The notes beneath the pieces were generated by a model. It did no database searches and was not told the origin of the DNA. It saw nothing but the letters and a program-made list of their open reading frames with translations. A stretch of 64,000 nucleotides of DNA from Enoplolaimus lenunculus. Taxonomy: Eukaryota > Nematoda > Enoplea > Enoplida > Thoracostomopsidae. This document shows positions 30,344 through 41,761 of this stretch, one piece after another; the first letter of the stretch is position 1; the number at the start of each line of letters is the position of its first letter. Made by a program: the position numbers and the translations under genes. The stretch covers positions 20,584-84,583 of the forward strand of contig JASANG010003945.1 in NCBI GenBank assembly GCA_030248215.1, in the 5' to 3' direction.

Positions 30344-31614
30344 CAAAGCACAAAGAATGTTTATTTTTTTAACAATGCGTCGATTTGCCGTAATCTATCT
30401 GAGAACTTTAAAATATACCTAGCTATTAGAACTCATAAATAGACATTATCACGCGGGAACAGGGGTGCCTGGTGTGTTAGTCGACAACACTCTAGAACAA
30501 TATAAGGTGTCACTGACACTGCTGCAAACTCACCAATTACAAAAAGTTTCGTGCTAAAATTTAAAACATTTAGTGTAAAAAAAGTCGTGGTTTCTTGTTC
30601 GCTTCGCTCGTGAGGTTCTCTAATCAACCATACGTCTGTTTAAAATTTTGATGGCCTTTCCGTTTTCGGGTTAGCTTCTGCGCCCCAGTTTGACACCCGT
30701 AAAAAACTTGTTGCTCATTCTTGCTATCGGAGCGCGTGTAATGCCATTAACCATTTTTGCATTGAATTTTAGACAAAATATAATAAAACGTTCGTTGGTG
30801 AACTGCGTTATGAACTTCCGATTTATTTTAGCCATAATTGCGTTTTCTCGTTTTAAGCAAACGGCCAAAGTTGTCATCTGCAACCGCACATACACACACA
30901 CGCGGCTCTGTGCTCATCGTTTTAAGGTTTTCACTAGGATGCGTTTACATTTCAAGTTTAAGACCGCGTTGTGCTCTAAAAACACGTCGACTGGCTACTA
31001 CGTTTTGTTCTATGAGACAGGTTTGAGCTAAATCAACGCTTATTTTTACAGCTTAAACGCCGCGCATATATTTTATTTTTATCAAAACTCATAGTTTTTA
31101 AATTGAATGTTTTTATATGTCAGGTTCAACGTTTCGAAAATCAAAATCACGAAAAGTCTTATTCGACAACAGCGAGGACAGCAAAACGTTATGAGCCCAA
31201 CATCAAATGAGGATCCGCGTACGCTTCATCTTTGTCTACGCATAGCCTTTAAGCTCATGTCGAGGCTTAGGGTTAGGAAAAGGCTTGCTTAATAATTAGC
31301 ATATGTAAGCCGCAGTCTAAGCCTAACTCTGAACTTGAGGCTGCGCCTAAGCCTTATAATTGGGGAAAAGTGTACAAGAAACGTTTTAATACTTTTGCGA
31401 CAACACTGGAAGACGTTTTAGCAGTCAGAATACTAAAATGTAAAATCTATTCGTGTTATCTAATTCCCTTTTCAATGGCGGACCCAGGGATGAGGGGGTT
31501 TTATGACGCTCAATCTCCAGCTTTTCAGGCCGGATTCTGCAGCTGGTTCTCTTGCACTTTAGACCGTGTAAGGTCAATATTTATTTTTTTCAAAAGTTCG
31601 GCATAATTCTAACT
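30344..31614. other. Ambiguous stretch with short frames on both strands
   Basis: A 113-codon plus frame (30690-31031) and a 76-codon minus frame (30901-30671) overlap, so at most one is real. A short segment after an acceptor-like ATGTCAG (from 31126, reading VQRFENQNHEKSYSTTARTA to a stop near 31209) is coding-like but isolated. Loose TTAGG phrases at 31260-31350 may be an old GCCTAA element. Confidence 0.25.
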
Positions 31615-31885
31615 TTAACCCTTTCTCACATGAATATTTTCTATTTCCCCTGAGACCTACTTTTATGCTAGGATTCGAACTCCAGTGACTGGAGTGGGAG
31701 GCATATACCATCACCACTCAGCTATAGGAGCTTGACGCTCGAGCCCGAGGGGGCTCTCACGTCTTGTGGTGATTTAGTACTATGTGTACGTGTTGCAATT
31801 GTTAAACACGGTGCGATATATACTATTTAACGTGTATACACTGCGCTGAGTTGCCTACAGGCAACCTAATGTGAGAAGGGGTTAA
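31615..31885 (-). mobile_element. TTAA-type (piggyBac-like) MITE carrying a tRNA-like sequence
   Basis: It is 271 bp including TTAA on both sides. The inverted ends are CCCTTTCTCACAT and ATGTGAGAAGGGG. On the minus strand the interior reads as a tRNA-like unit: GCTCCTATAGCTGAGTGG (A-box region), a CTCCCAC loop and GGAGTTCGAATCC (B box). TTAA flanks and CCC ends are typical of piggyBac-type elements. A second 271-bp copy lies at 42711-42981 and a diverged one near 32150-32382. Confidence 0.75.
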
Positions 31886-31889
31886 AAAT

Positions 31890-32062
31890 CGTGCTGGCCG
31901 GCCCCCTGCAAATATTATGGAACCCAAGGAAATTTTCAAACTTGCTTGTAAGTCATTGAAAAACACTTGTATGCTTCTGCTGCAAAATCATCATTGCATT
32001 TTTGTTTGTTAGGCTGGTGAACCCACTTTCTGAAAATTCTGGATGCGGGCCGTTTATAACCC
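31890..32062 (+). mobile_element. Diverged GGCCCGTAGCC-type MITE
   Basis: CTGGCCGGCCCCCTGC, TTTCAAACTTGCTTGTAAG-TCATTGAAA and GATGCGGGCC follow the layout of the copies at 43509-43678 and 37655-37822. The ends are degenerate. Confidence 0.4.
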
Positions 32063-32149
32063 AGCCCTTCGTGGTTTCGATTCTTTAAAGAACCCTGCTT
32101 AAAGTTCGTTTGAGATAAACTAATCTGATTTTTTGAGGAAAAATTTTCA

Positions 32150-32382
32150 ATTACACCTTATACACAGAGTTGACTCTGATACTGTGCATTACTATTACTA
32201 CGTGTATACGCAGAAACAAATAAGCACAAGATCAGAGATCACGTTCTGGCTCGAGCATCAATCTCCTATCGCTGATTGGCGATGGTAAACGTTTCTAACT
32301 CCAGTTATCTGGGTTCGAATCCTCGTGCATCAAAGTCGGTCCCAGATGAAATAGAAAATATTCATTTGAGAAAAAGTTCATA
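32150..32382 (+). mobile_element. Diverged copy of the tRNA-bearing TTAA element
   Basis: In the plus orientation it shows AATCTCCTATCGCTGATTGG, a B box GGGTTCGAATCC and an end AATAGAAAATATTCAT-TTGAGAAA, matching the reverse of 31615-31885. The outer TTAA is not intact. Confidence 0.55.
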
Positions 32383-32513
32383 TGTCCAAAACACCAGTTG
32401 AAGGTTTATTCGGTATTCGAAGTTTATCTTTAGATATTATTAATCTTGAATAAGATTTATGCGAACCCCTTGACAATTAGTAATCGCAATTTCTAGCAAA
32501 CTCAAATGCTCGC

Positions 32514-32640
32514 ATGAGCGTAGCCACAGGGTCTTCGAGGGTCCAGACCTTGCAATCCATGAACGAAGAAACGTTTCGAGACTGTGAAGAGATTAAATAC
32601 TTAAAAGCACAACTATCTTCTGGTTTGGTCCAGTCGCGAG
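32514..32640 (+). CDS. Possible first exon, unknown product
   Basis: An ATG opens a 42-residue hydrophilic segment (MSVATGSSRVQTLQSMNEET then FRDCEEIKYLKAQLSSG) that ends at a donor-like GAG|GTTTGT. Composition is coding-like and could start a coiled coil. No second exon was found. Beyond the donor the frame stays open to 32768 but becomes Leu/Lys-rich and less gene-like. Confidence 0.25.
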
Positions 32641-33017
32641 GTTTGTCTAAAATCCTTGTGATAATTAATCAGTTAATAGCTAATCTTTGTAAACTTTCAC
32701 TTTCTTTACGCAAACTTGGTATGAATTTTCAAAATAGACGTCTTGTTAAATTTAAACCAAATATGTAACATTGACAAAATCGTTGACACTTATTATTATT
32801 TCATAAATTTTTTTCCGTGCTACAGGGAGTTACTACGTCTGCAAATGTCAAAATAGAATGATCAATTTGATGCAACCAGTTCAAAAATTCATAGTTTTGT
32901 GAAATTTGTAACATACATCAATAGATATTATATAAAGAATACCGCGTGTTTTTGATCAAATCTGCGGCAAGAAATTTGGCAAACGGTTTGAGCTGCACCT
33001 TTCTTTCCTATAGTGAC

Positions 33018-33570
33018 CAGTGACCCGAAATAGAGGGGAGGTATCAAGACAGAAGGGGTCCCCATTTTGTGTCCCAATTATTAGGAGTCAGTATCACTGA
33101 GTCCGCTATTGGATGGAGTACATAATTTCAAATGGGAATCCATAAACAAGACAAATAATGGTCTCGACTGCGTAAATATGTAGCAAACACTGGCTAATGT
33201 AACGAGGGGCGGAACAGTATTATAAGCATATTCCTAAGCGTAATCCTAAGCCTAAGCCTTAACCAAGCAAAAAAATTAGTCTAAACCTTAAGCTTACTCT
33301 ATTCTAGTATCACAGAAAAACTCTCCGTCCCTGATCTTTTTACATGGGCCCAAACACTCAAAGACCCCGCATAAATTTTAGTAAGTTTAGAAAAAAGTTT
33401 ATAGGACATACCAATCAACCAAAATGCTTCGAAGAAAGTCAGTTCTTCCCAAAATGAAGAATATTACATAGAAGGGTGTTATATATCCCAACTAATATGG
33501 GATTAAGTTATAAATAAATAACAGTTCGTAACCGAATAACAAAAGGATGGAACCATTTGGAGATGTTAAA
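33018..33570 (+). mobile_element. GTGACCCGAA TA-type MITE, interrupted
   Basis: The left end GTGACCCGAAATAGAGGGG and the interior phrases GTCCCCATTTTGTGTCCC and AACAGTTCGTAACCGAATAAC are clear. The right end is lost. A GCCTAA-core MITE (33192-33350) sits inside, so this copy is the older. Confidence 0.65.
33192..33350 (+). mobile_element. GCCTAA-core MITE, subfamily 2, nested
   Basis: It runs from GGCTAATGTAACGAGGGGC to TTTTTACATGGGCC and is flanked by the perfect 8-bp duplication CAAACACT. It is inserted in the GTGACCCGAA element. Confidence 0.9.
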
Positions 33571-33651
33571 CAAAATTCACCCTTAGTTAATAATATAGAT
33601 TTGAAACTTAATGTAACATGTAAAAGTATACTTGTAAAATGCATACTATAG

Positions 33652-34074
33652 TAACCCGAACAAGAGGGGTTCATATTTATTTGGCCTCTCCAGAGGGCAC
33701 GCCACCGTTATTCGGTTACAGGCTGTTATTCATTTTTACCCAGCCCTTCGTCTCTGATATTTATCCAGTATTGCCACTATCCGTTGAATTAAACTTTTAT
33801 TAGTCTTGTATCAAAAGCTTGGGCGATAATGCAAGGTTATACTTTAGAGTGTACTTTCAAAACTTAGGTATGCTTTAAAGTTTCGAACTTAACTGTATTT
33901 GGTGCTGGAGTTATGCGCTACAATTCGGGATAATTGACATGTATGGACTTTTAAGGTTTAGGGAGTTTATCCGCTTACGGACTCATTTGAGATACGGACT
34001 GCAACTGATTTTGACTCAAAATAGGAACCGCCTTAATATTACTCCCTCTGATTCGGGTTCCCACAGTATGTGTA
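33652..34074 (-). mobile_element. GTGACCCGAA TA-type MITE
   Basis: In the minus orientation, AGTAACCCGAACAAGAGG opens it. AACAGCCTGTAACCGAATAA (on the minus strand) and GATTCGGGTTCCCACAGTA at the far end match the family. The plus frame at 33939-34121 is incidental. Confidence 0.65.
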
Positions 34075-34526
34075 ACTTTTCATTCAACTGTCTAAACATA
34101 ACACCTCAACGGCGCGTATGATGGGATGATATTAGGGGATATGGGAAAAAACCAGCTCCCTCACAAAACATGCGATTTGGTCTCTCGAAATGAAATCCTG
34201 GCTACACAACTACAATGACCGTTTTCATTTTAAACTTCGACCATAAAATTATAAATGTTTAATAAACTTTGAAAAATACTACTTGGTTCAATATCAAATA
34301 CTTTCCATTTTGCCCAGAGCAAACGAATATATGTTTTAGACGAATGTAGCGTTTGATTGCACCCAAATCTGTGGTATAGTTTTACAGTAATGACGGTATT
34401 TATGCGCGTAAATAATGGGATATTGAAAAAAACGATAAAAAAATCGAGTTACCACTTTTGAAATATAGTTAACCACAATTTAAAACCAGACAACGGTCAT
34501 GATCAATTTGGTTTTGAAGTGAACGC

Positions 34527-34690
34527 GGGCCCGAAATCAGACGGGGCCACGGGGGCTCAGGTCCCTCTGGAAGCATTTTAGACTCCTGGAAAATTTTTTA
34601 CCTTACTTGTAAAGTCTTTGAAATCCACTGTATACAACTCCTGAAAATTTTTAGCCCCCTCCCCTAGTAAGGTAACCTGGCTGCGGGACT
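34527..34690 (+). mobile_element. GGCCCG-type MITE, diverged
   Basis: GGGCCCGAAATCAGACGGGG, CTTACTTGTAAAGTC and CTGGCTGCGGGAC follow the pattern of the copy at 43509-43678. Confidence 0.5.
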
Positions 34691-35061
34691 GAATACAAGG
34701 CACAAAGCGAGTGCCGTTTTTTCGTCGCTTTTTTAAAGCAACAAACGTCTAAAACGCTAGCGTGGCACAGGTTGCGAAATGTTTGTTTCTATTTTAGGAT
34801 ATATTAACACATTTCGGGTCATTGGGTCAATGTTTGGTATCCCCAAGTGTCCGATTAAAAGTTTATCCAAAGTCAAAGTGTCGCAGTTGTATCGAGTAAA
34901 CGTTGAACCAGTAAATGTCAAACAACCTCGAAATTTAATAAACAGCCTTGTCTGCGCCTACAAAATTTACGACTTCAAAGTTTCGACACTGTTGTTGACA
35001 GAAATTTAGCAATTTTTTAACTTTTTTTGTCTACTGTGATTCTGTTTCTTAGAAAACTATG

Positions 35062-35345
35062 GAAGCCGCCGCCCTATCACAAAAGTGTCACGTTGGTTAT
35101 ACAAGCTAATAAACGAATTTTGAACCAAATAATTGCTGCCACATATAGAATCCATTAGTTTATTCATTAGAAATTAATGTGCGATACCTAAAAAGCAACG
35201 CCTTGCAATGGCGTTGGTCTGACCATTTCGGTCATATTTACTGTATCATGGCAAGGTTGCTCTTGTCGACCTGAAATGCACGCTTTGCACTGAAATTCAC
35301 TATTTGTCACGCTACTTCATGTTGTTCCACTGTTGTTCAGTTATT
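35062..35345 (+). repeat. Inverted partner of 48425-48703
   Basis: About 280 bp (GTCACGTTGGTTATACAAGC ... AAAAAGCAACGCCTTGCAA ... GTTGTTCCACTG) recurs in reverse 13.3 kb away with high identity. It is an unidentified dispersed repeat. The two copies form a long inverted pair. Confidence 0.7.
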
Positions 35346-35434
35346 TTACTCGCATACAATTTTGAAGTTGAAATATGATCTACGCTCTGATCTATGGTAA
35401 GATTAGCTTACAAAGTAATTTAGCGGCGTGTATA

Positions 35435-35711
35435 AAACCCTATTCACACCTGCAAGTTTTTGCTGCGAGAACTTGCAGCTGCAAATTGCACGCAGAACTT
35501 GCATTTTTCATCAGCCAATGAGAAAGCTGCTGCAATACATTCAGTGAACTTGCATAGTTATTCGCACATGTGAACTAAACTCCTAGCTGCGATTTTCAAT
35601 GTAACCCTTGCAGCTGCAAGTTTTTCGAACGAGATTTTGGACAAGCCTTGCAAGTGCACGTCGCAGCTGCAAGTTCTCGCAGCAAAAACCATGCACGTGT
35701 GAAAAGGGTTT
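35435..35711 (+). mobile_element. E-box foldback MITE, subtype B
   Basis: The ends AAACCCTATTCACACCTGC and GCACGTGTGAAAAGGGTTT are inverted. The arms have GCTGCGAGAACTTGCAGCTG. The interior (TCAGCCAATGAGAAAGC) marks subtype B, shared with 53660 and 50350. Confidence 0.75.
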
Positions 35712-36410
35712 AACGATAATTGAATAAAGTCGCTCACGGTAAAAAATGAATTTTGGTGTTTAGTTGTTAATATTTGGCGTTGTTAATCAATTATAAGCGA
35801 ACGTTCAAAGTTAACGTCAGATTTCGATCTTTAAGGCACAACTCAAATCGTTGGTAAACAATAATCGACTCAGTGTACGCTTTGTGTTCGTTCTGCAGGC
35901 AAAACATTGCTAATCTGTTGAGCGATTTTGTTGTTCTGAGATGCGTGTCGGCGTGTGTGGTAAAATAAATTGTGTTGCAAATTGTATTGCCATAACAAGT
36001 GACGGTAACGTTTGTGTACAGGCGGATACTGCAGTACAAATAAGGTGAGCGAAAACAAGACGAAAAGAGGCCAACAAATGTATGTTGTGGGTGTCAATAC
36101 AACAATGACTGTCTGCCATTATACCAAACATATCTTTGGGTGGGGGTATTAGGGAGGTGCAAACTGAGGTCGTCACCATAGAATATTGAGAAAAATGAGT
36201 GTGTGTGTGTGTGCGTGCGTAAAGAAGTTACAGCAACGTACGGTTACAAAGTCAGAATTAACAATTGCGCATAATTGTGCTATTTTTTACGGTAACTTAT
36301 TTATTTCACAAAATGTGTTTCAACGAAAAGTTTCAATTTCGACTTAAACTTTATTGTTTGTTTTTAATGGCATCGATGTATATTTTAAAACTAATTTCGA
36401 TTACTATATT
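35712..36410. other. Stretch without a supported gene
   Basis: Three overlapping minus frames (36179-35791) are open but lack exon features. A short GT run sits at about 36199-36212. Confidence 0.3.
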
Positions 36411-36414
36411 TTAC

Positions 36415-36600
36415 TCATGTTAATTATGGGGGGGGGGCTGCGCATAAAGAAAGAGGGAAAAGGGGTGGACTTGTGAAGTTCAAGACTGGGAGGTTTAAGG
36501 TCACGATTACGATTGGAATTAGGCAAATATTTAGGCTTATGCTAAGGTTTTTTATGCTTAGTTTCGGCTTAGGATTAGTGAGCATTCGCTTGTTTTTACT
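36415..36600 (-). mobile_element. Possible remnant of a GCCTAA element
   Basis: TATTTAGGCTTATGCTAAGG and TTTCGGCTTAGGATTAG are degenerate TTAGGC units after a G-run. No ends are recognised. Confidence 0.3.
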
Positions 36601-37369
36601 ATCGGCCGTTATTTCCAACAATTGCACGATTAATGTTGTTTTTACCTGTATTACAACCTGCTATTTATATTGATATGATCAAAGCTCTTTATGAGTCACT
36701 GGATGGGTTTTTGAAACCGTTCATAAGTACGACTTAGTACTTAAGTATGTGTTAAGCAATTATTTGACTGTTTTGTCGTTTTAAAAACGTACTTAATACC
36801 TAAGTTACGCTTCGGTGGTCCCTCGTGTTTTCGTCAAGCTGATTTTTTTTTATTTTTTGATGTTTAACTGGACGGTTACCCGTTTAAAATGCTTTTTTTG
36901 AAACGTGAGCGGTCAATTGTCCCTTGGCCATGCCTGCGCCGCCACTGGGAACAATCGTTGCTGCCTCAACGCAAAGCTCTGACGATATACATGCTACTGT
37001 ACTCAGATGCGTTTGCTCAAAATGTATTGACGATATTTTTTTATTATATTTTTTATATAATTTTCTAAATAATTGCGTATTTTATGAAACAAATTGAATT
37101 TGGCTCTTAACAACATAGCGTTTTAGATGTAATTAGCAGACAACCATCAAACCCAGTACAAACTGTTTGACTGGTGAGCAGAAATATTGTTGCTTTAGGC
37201 CCAATGCAAACCGAAGATTTAAAAAAACACAAAATTCAAAGGAATATGCAACGACTTCGCTACATTTTTTGCCTGGGATGAAGACTATTCCGCAAGATAA
37301 AGTCCTTCTAGGGGGATCAGAGCCATTAGCGTCTTTTTTGTGGCAATAACCTGGGTTCGATACAGGCCT

Positions 37370-37535
37370 GTAGCCAGCTCACCTTTCTAGGGGTGTTAAA
37401 AGTTTTTCAGGAGGGGAAACAAGGGTTTTCAATGAGTTACAAGCATTGGTTGAAAAGTTCCTAGGTGTTCCAAAATTTTTCCTGGGGGGGGGGCTGAGCC
37501 CACCTGCCCACCCCTCAGCTACGATCCCGATTCGA
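37370..37535 (-). mobile_element. GGCCxGTAGCC-type MITE
   Basis: It shows AGGCCTGTAGCCAGCTCACC, TTTTCAATGAGTTACAAGC, a G-run with CTGAGCCCACC and CAGCTACGATCCCG. It is the same family as 43509-43678 in reverse. Confidence 0.55.
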
Positions 37536-37654
37536 TGTCTTCAGTATTAAATACTTACGCACGAAAATGACTTTGTTATAGTAAACTGAACACTTCTCTG
37601 AAGATAACACAGTGTTGATTGGTTTGTACAATTAAACTCAATTGACACTCAGGG

Positions 37655-37822
37655 CGGGCCCATAGCCTGATGTAGGAAGGGGGATTCAGCTTCTACTGGT
37701 AAAATTTTGCCCCTCCCCTAGAAAATGTTCAACCGTGCTTGTAAGTCCTTGAGGATCCTTGTATGCCCCTCCGGAAAATATTTTAGTCTCCCTTGGCATG
37801 GCGAGCTGGCTACGGGCCTTGC
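37655..37822 (+). mobile_element. GGCCxGTAGCC-type MITE
   Basis: GGGCCCATAGCCTGATG opens it and GCGAGCTGGCTACGGGCC closes it, with TTGCTTGTAAGTCCTTGA inside. The ends are inverted copies. Confidence 0.65.
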
Positions 37823-38377
37823 TCGAGGGTGCTGTTATCGAATAAAAAATTAGCCTGATTGAGAACGACTGTCAATTTTTTAATTACCTCAAACAATTAC
37901 GCTGAATTGTATTTATTGTCTTTTCACCTTTTGGTAAAACATTATAAAAATTGCCAAGTATTAGAATACCAATGATCCAAACCGTCATCACACATCATAA
38001 TTGACGGTCTATACAGTTAATATTCTTTTCCGTTTGCTGCTGTAGTACTTCCTGAGAAATCAGCCCAATACAACTGTGACATTTTACAGGAGTTTTTAGA
38101 AAATTGAAAAATGATCTTATGTGTATTGTTATACGATTGATATATTATCATTTAACATTTGTGTGTGTCATTTATTTTGATTTTAGCTTACGAGCGTAAA
38201 CCAGAAGGGTATTCGAGCGAGCTATAACCACAGGGAGGCGTAGCAAGCGAGAAAATTTTTTTGACCTTTGTTTAGGTTATTTGCAACACTGTAAAATGTA
38301 CTTTCTATTCGTTGATACAGGAATTGACCAATTGTTTGGCGGTGATATAGATTTCGTCTACCGCCTATGCCACCGTG

Positions 38378-38575
38378 GGCCAATGTTACTTTTAGCGCCG
38401 TAACAGTAGATTAAGCGTATTCGTAAGCATAAGCCTAAGACTAAGCGTTGTACAAGCGTATTCCTAAGCCTAAGCCTAAGCCTAAGCCTCAGCAAAAACA
38501 TTGTAGTCTAGAATGTAAGCCTACTCTTTTACAGACCCACCAGAAACCAGGACGGCCCTTAAAGTAGCATGGGCT
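38378..38575 (+). mobile_element. GCCTAA-core MITE, subfamily 1
   Basis: It runs from GGCCAATGTTACTTTTAG to CTTAAAGTAGCATGGGCT, with 8-bp flanks CCACCGTG and CCACCGCG. It holds four clean CCTAAG units in a row. Confidence 0.88.
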
Positions 38576-39861
38576 CCACCGCGTTTTAGTCATACAAATA
38601 CTGAAGCGTTTTAGCGTTTTAAATTTCTATTCTAAAAACACATTTCAAACGGCACGTGCATAGCGATATGACAATGAACTCGATTAGCGGTGCTAGAAGA
38701 ATAATATTTACAAGTTTTTTTTCGTTCAGGGTTCTACATTGAAAACCACGAAATGAAATGGGTAGGTATATATCAAAGAATATGTTTGTTAGTTTGGTAC
38801 TATTGCTTTGAAGGTTAGCGCGCGACACAGGAGGTTCCTATTTTGGACAGTGGCGCGGAAAATTTGACTTCGTTTGGAAGATCACACGAAATAACAGATG
38901 AAATACTGAATTTTGTAGTTAGCGTTTGCACAAAATTTAAAAAAATGATTGTTTCCATATTTTATACTTCCGCCTAATTTTATTGATTATGTCTGAAAAC
39001 GCAGTGAATCAGTCAGTACGTGTGTCATAATTTACAAAAAATTACGGCTAGCTTATCGCTAGCTTCGCTCGCGAAATTACTAATTTTTTAATTTTCGAAC
39101 ATTTTTACCTGCGGCGCTGTGCAAAGAAACACTTTATAGTGAAATTCCCAACCTAATCAGGTCAAAACTAAAGATGATAAAAATTGTATTAAGCTTTACA
39201 GTTACACAAGTTCTGGACCGGGGAAGGTTCCGGTTTGGTATTTTAGACCAAGCAGTTCCTGAATAAAGAAACGTTTTGAGACTCTTACAAAGGGATGTAA
39301 TACTGAAATAATGCATAGCTTCTCGCTCGCTTCGCTCGGGAATTCTTCAAAACTCACCCTAAATCCTGACAACGAGCTTTCCCACACTCTGTTTAACTCC
39401 AAGAAAAAAATAAATGCGTCCACAATGACCTCCAAACTGAAGTTTTGTAGCTTTTCGCTCGCTTTGCTCACGATTTTTCCTTCAAATTGTATTTACGTAA
39501 CGAAAAATTCGGTGTGGCCCAGCTACCCAGCCCGCTAAAAATTTCGGGCACCTAAAACAGGGCTGTAAAATTGGTTTCAGAGCTGAGTATGAAAAGGTGA
39601 CCAATCTCATATATCCCGCCAAAAAATTAGATGGGTTACTGCTGAAGGGTTATAAAATTCACTTTTAGGTGGAAGCCCAAGTAACGGACATAGCAGGATG
39701 TGCCCTTCCAGTCCAAAATTTTCGGTACGCCACTGTTTAAACCCGTATCGAAGAGTACCTACAGATTATAAAATGATTTGTAAAAGAACCGGATGGATGC
39801 TTCGTTCCCAGTGTTTCTAAGTTTATGTTAGACAACTCTGTTTAACTGACCTCTTACTGTA
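38576..39861. other. Stretch without a supported gene
   Basis: Overlapping frames on both strands (39134-39538) arise around repeated TCGCTTCGCTCG-like phrases. I see no exon borders. Confidence 0.3.
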
Positions 39862-40090
39862 GTGTCCCGAATAAGATGGCGGTACTAAGAAGGCTCCCAT
39901 TTTAAGTCCCAATCAATAGAAGAGTCAGCAAGCAGATAAAATCCCCAAACCCTAATTAGTGTCCATATAAATGTCAGTAATCGCTAATTGTAGCGCATAA
40001 ATCCCTCCAGGACCAAACAAAGCTGTAGTTCGAAACATTAAAGCATACTTAAGTTTTGAAACTACATTCCTACAAGGTTTTGATACAAGA
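39862..40090 (+). mobile_element. Left part of a GTGACCCGAA TA-type MITE
   Basis: TAGTGTCCCGAATAAGATGG is followed by GCTCCCATTTTAAGTCCC and AGCGCATAAATCCCTCCAGG, as in 26717-27126. It is truncated on the right. Confidence 0.6.
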
Positions 40091-40358
40091 CAAATAAACG
40101 TTTAATTACGATCCTCAGTTTTTAAAATTAGTTACGAAACTGGCCATTTTTATAGAAGTATCATTATGTTTTAAGTTAAGTCGGAAAAAGCTGGAAAATA
40201 AAATGCTAATGCACACATCGGATTATTTATTCGCGTGTCAGTTGTAGATGATAAATGAGCTCAGCTCCAAAACATCACATTTGCGAAACTATTTTGCATG
40301 GATTACGACAAAAGTAAGGTAGGCTCACTGGTGGGCTTAATCTATACTTGGGATGACT

Positions 40359-40548
40359 GGCCCATGCACAGAACAGGGCCAAACAGTAGTGTAAGCATAT
40401 TCCTAAGCCTAAGCCTAAGCCTAAGCCTAAAGGTACGGCTGAGCCGATTCCTAAGCCTCAGCCAAAGGGAAAAAGTTAGTCTAAAGCTTAAACTGACGCT
40501 ATTACAGACCCGCTGGAAAACAACTCGGCCCTTTTCTATACATGGGCC
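40359..40548 (+). mobile_element. GCCTAA-core MITE, subfamily 3
   Basis: It runs from GGCCCATGCACAGAACAGGG to CTTTTCTATACATGGGCC, with 8-bp flanks GGATGACT and GGACGACT. Subfamily hallmark phrases are AAGCTTAAACTGACGC and GACCCGCTGGAAAAC. Confidence 0.88.
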
Positions 40549-40654
40549 GGACGACTTCACTTTGACACCATAATCGTGGAAATGTTTCTTAATACTGCTC
40601 GATTAAATTTTAGTCCAATTTCTCTATAAACTTTTATTTCAACTTTAGAAATGA

Positions 40655-40876
40655 TTGGTTATACCAAGAGTGGATTATGACAATAGTGTGCAACTTTTGG
40701 GGTCCCGCAAGGAACAAAATATACCATCGGGCGTTGGGTTTTTGGCCGACCTCCCTTATTTAGAAGGGGGTCGCTATCACATGAGTACCCCTAACTTAGA
40801 CTATAAGGAGACCGTGTTTGACACCGCATTCATAAAAGTGTCATGGTTCGCACCGGTTGTACCCGTCTCTAAATAA
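40655..40876 (+). CDS. Orphan coding-like frame, 73 codons, no known family
   Basis: The frame ends in TAA and reads, in part, SGVGFLADLPYLEGG and FDTAFIKVSWFAPVVPVSK. Composition is far more protein-like than the surrounding AT-rich DNA. No ATG starts it; the first usable codon is TTG. A T-rich acceptor-like TTTATTTCAACTTTAG lies just upstream. It could be a terminal exon or the C-terminal remnant of a transposon or old virus-derived gene. I do not recognise a family. The dispersed TQRV repeat follows immediately. Confidence 0.3.
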   Translation: MVIPRVDYDNSVQLLGSRKEQNIPSGVGFLADLPYLEGGRYHMSTPNLDYKETVFDTAFIKVSWFAPVVPVSK

Positions 40877-40891
40877 AGGAGGGGGGCAGGG

Positions 40892-40960
40892 CAAAAACGC
40901 AACGCGTGCTGTGTACATTTTTTCTACACAGAATGTACCCAGTTGCATACTCTTGTTGAA
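40892..40960 (+). repeat. TQRVPGTFF-type dispersed repeat, copy 3
   Basis: AAAACGCAACGCGTGCTGTG and TCTACACAGAATGTACCCAG match 1-62 closely. The hairpin arms are retained. Confidence 0.55.
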
Positions 40961-41154
40961 GTATGCATCATCCACCATAAGCACACCGTTACGAGGTTGC
41001 TTGTAAACACCTTGTCCTGAAAAAACATTGGTTATAACGGATAGTTAAAGCGGTTTAGAGAACTGATAAACCATTCCCTGATCTGAAAACGACGTCAGCT
41101 CTCGAGCCTAACTTCTTAAAAGCTGTCATGTAAAAAAGACTCGTTCAAATAATC

Positions 41155-41357
41155 GGCCAATGTTACTTTAAGGGGCGTAACAGTAGATTAATCGTATTCC
41201 TAAGCCTAAGCCTAAGCCGAAGCGTTGCAAAAATGTGTTCATAAGCCTATAGCCTAAGCCTAAGGCTAAGTCTAAGCAAAAAATCTAATCTAGAATCTAA
41301 ACATACTCTTTTATAGACCCACCAGAAACCTAGACGCCCCTTAAAGTAACATGAGTC
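41155..41357 (+). mobile_element. GCCTAA-core MITE, subfamily 1
   Basis: It starts GGCCAATGTTACTTTAAGGG and ends CCTTAAAGTAACATGAGTC, with a perfect 8-bp duplication AAATAATC on both sides. It has two hexamer arrays separated by AAGCGTTGCAAAAATG. Confidence 0.9.
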
Positions 41358-41761
41358 AAATAATCTGTGCCGAGAAGTTTAGCAACACGCTGCATACTTC
41401 GTGGATATTTTCCGGCGGTCCTAACGAAAATTGGTGTGCTCCTCTGCAGCCACGATTTTTTGACTCTAGAAAATCAAAGTGGTTAGTAATAATTAACCAA
41501 TGCGTGGTCCTACCCATTCTATTCCCGCAACGAAATTTCATTTTGGTCCCATTGCGCCCGTTGACCCCTTGAAATCAAAGGCGGCAATACTTCACTTGAA
41601 GCCGTTAGAGGGAAAAGATTTGCTTGACGATGTCTTAGGTGTGGCTTTACTTGATCCAAAAATTCTCGCTTAATACACATATGGCATAACTAACACTTAA
41701 CTGAGTCTTGACAGCAGTAATCGAGACAAGAATATTTCAAATTGTGTTGACTTGTGATTTC

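Noticed and set aside
30671-31031. Overlapping plus and minus frames as a gene
   Set aside because: Both strands are open over the same bases and neither has splice or start support.
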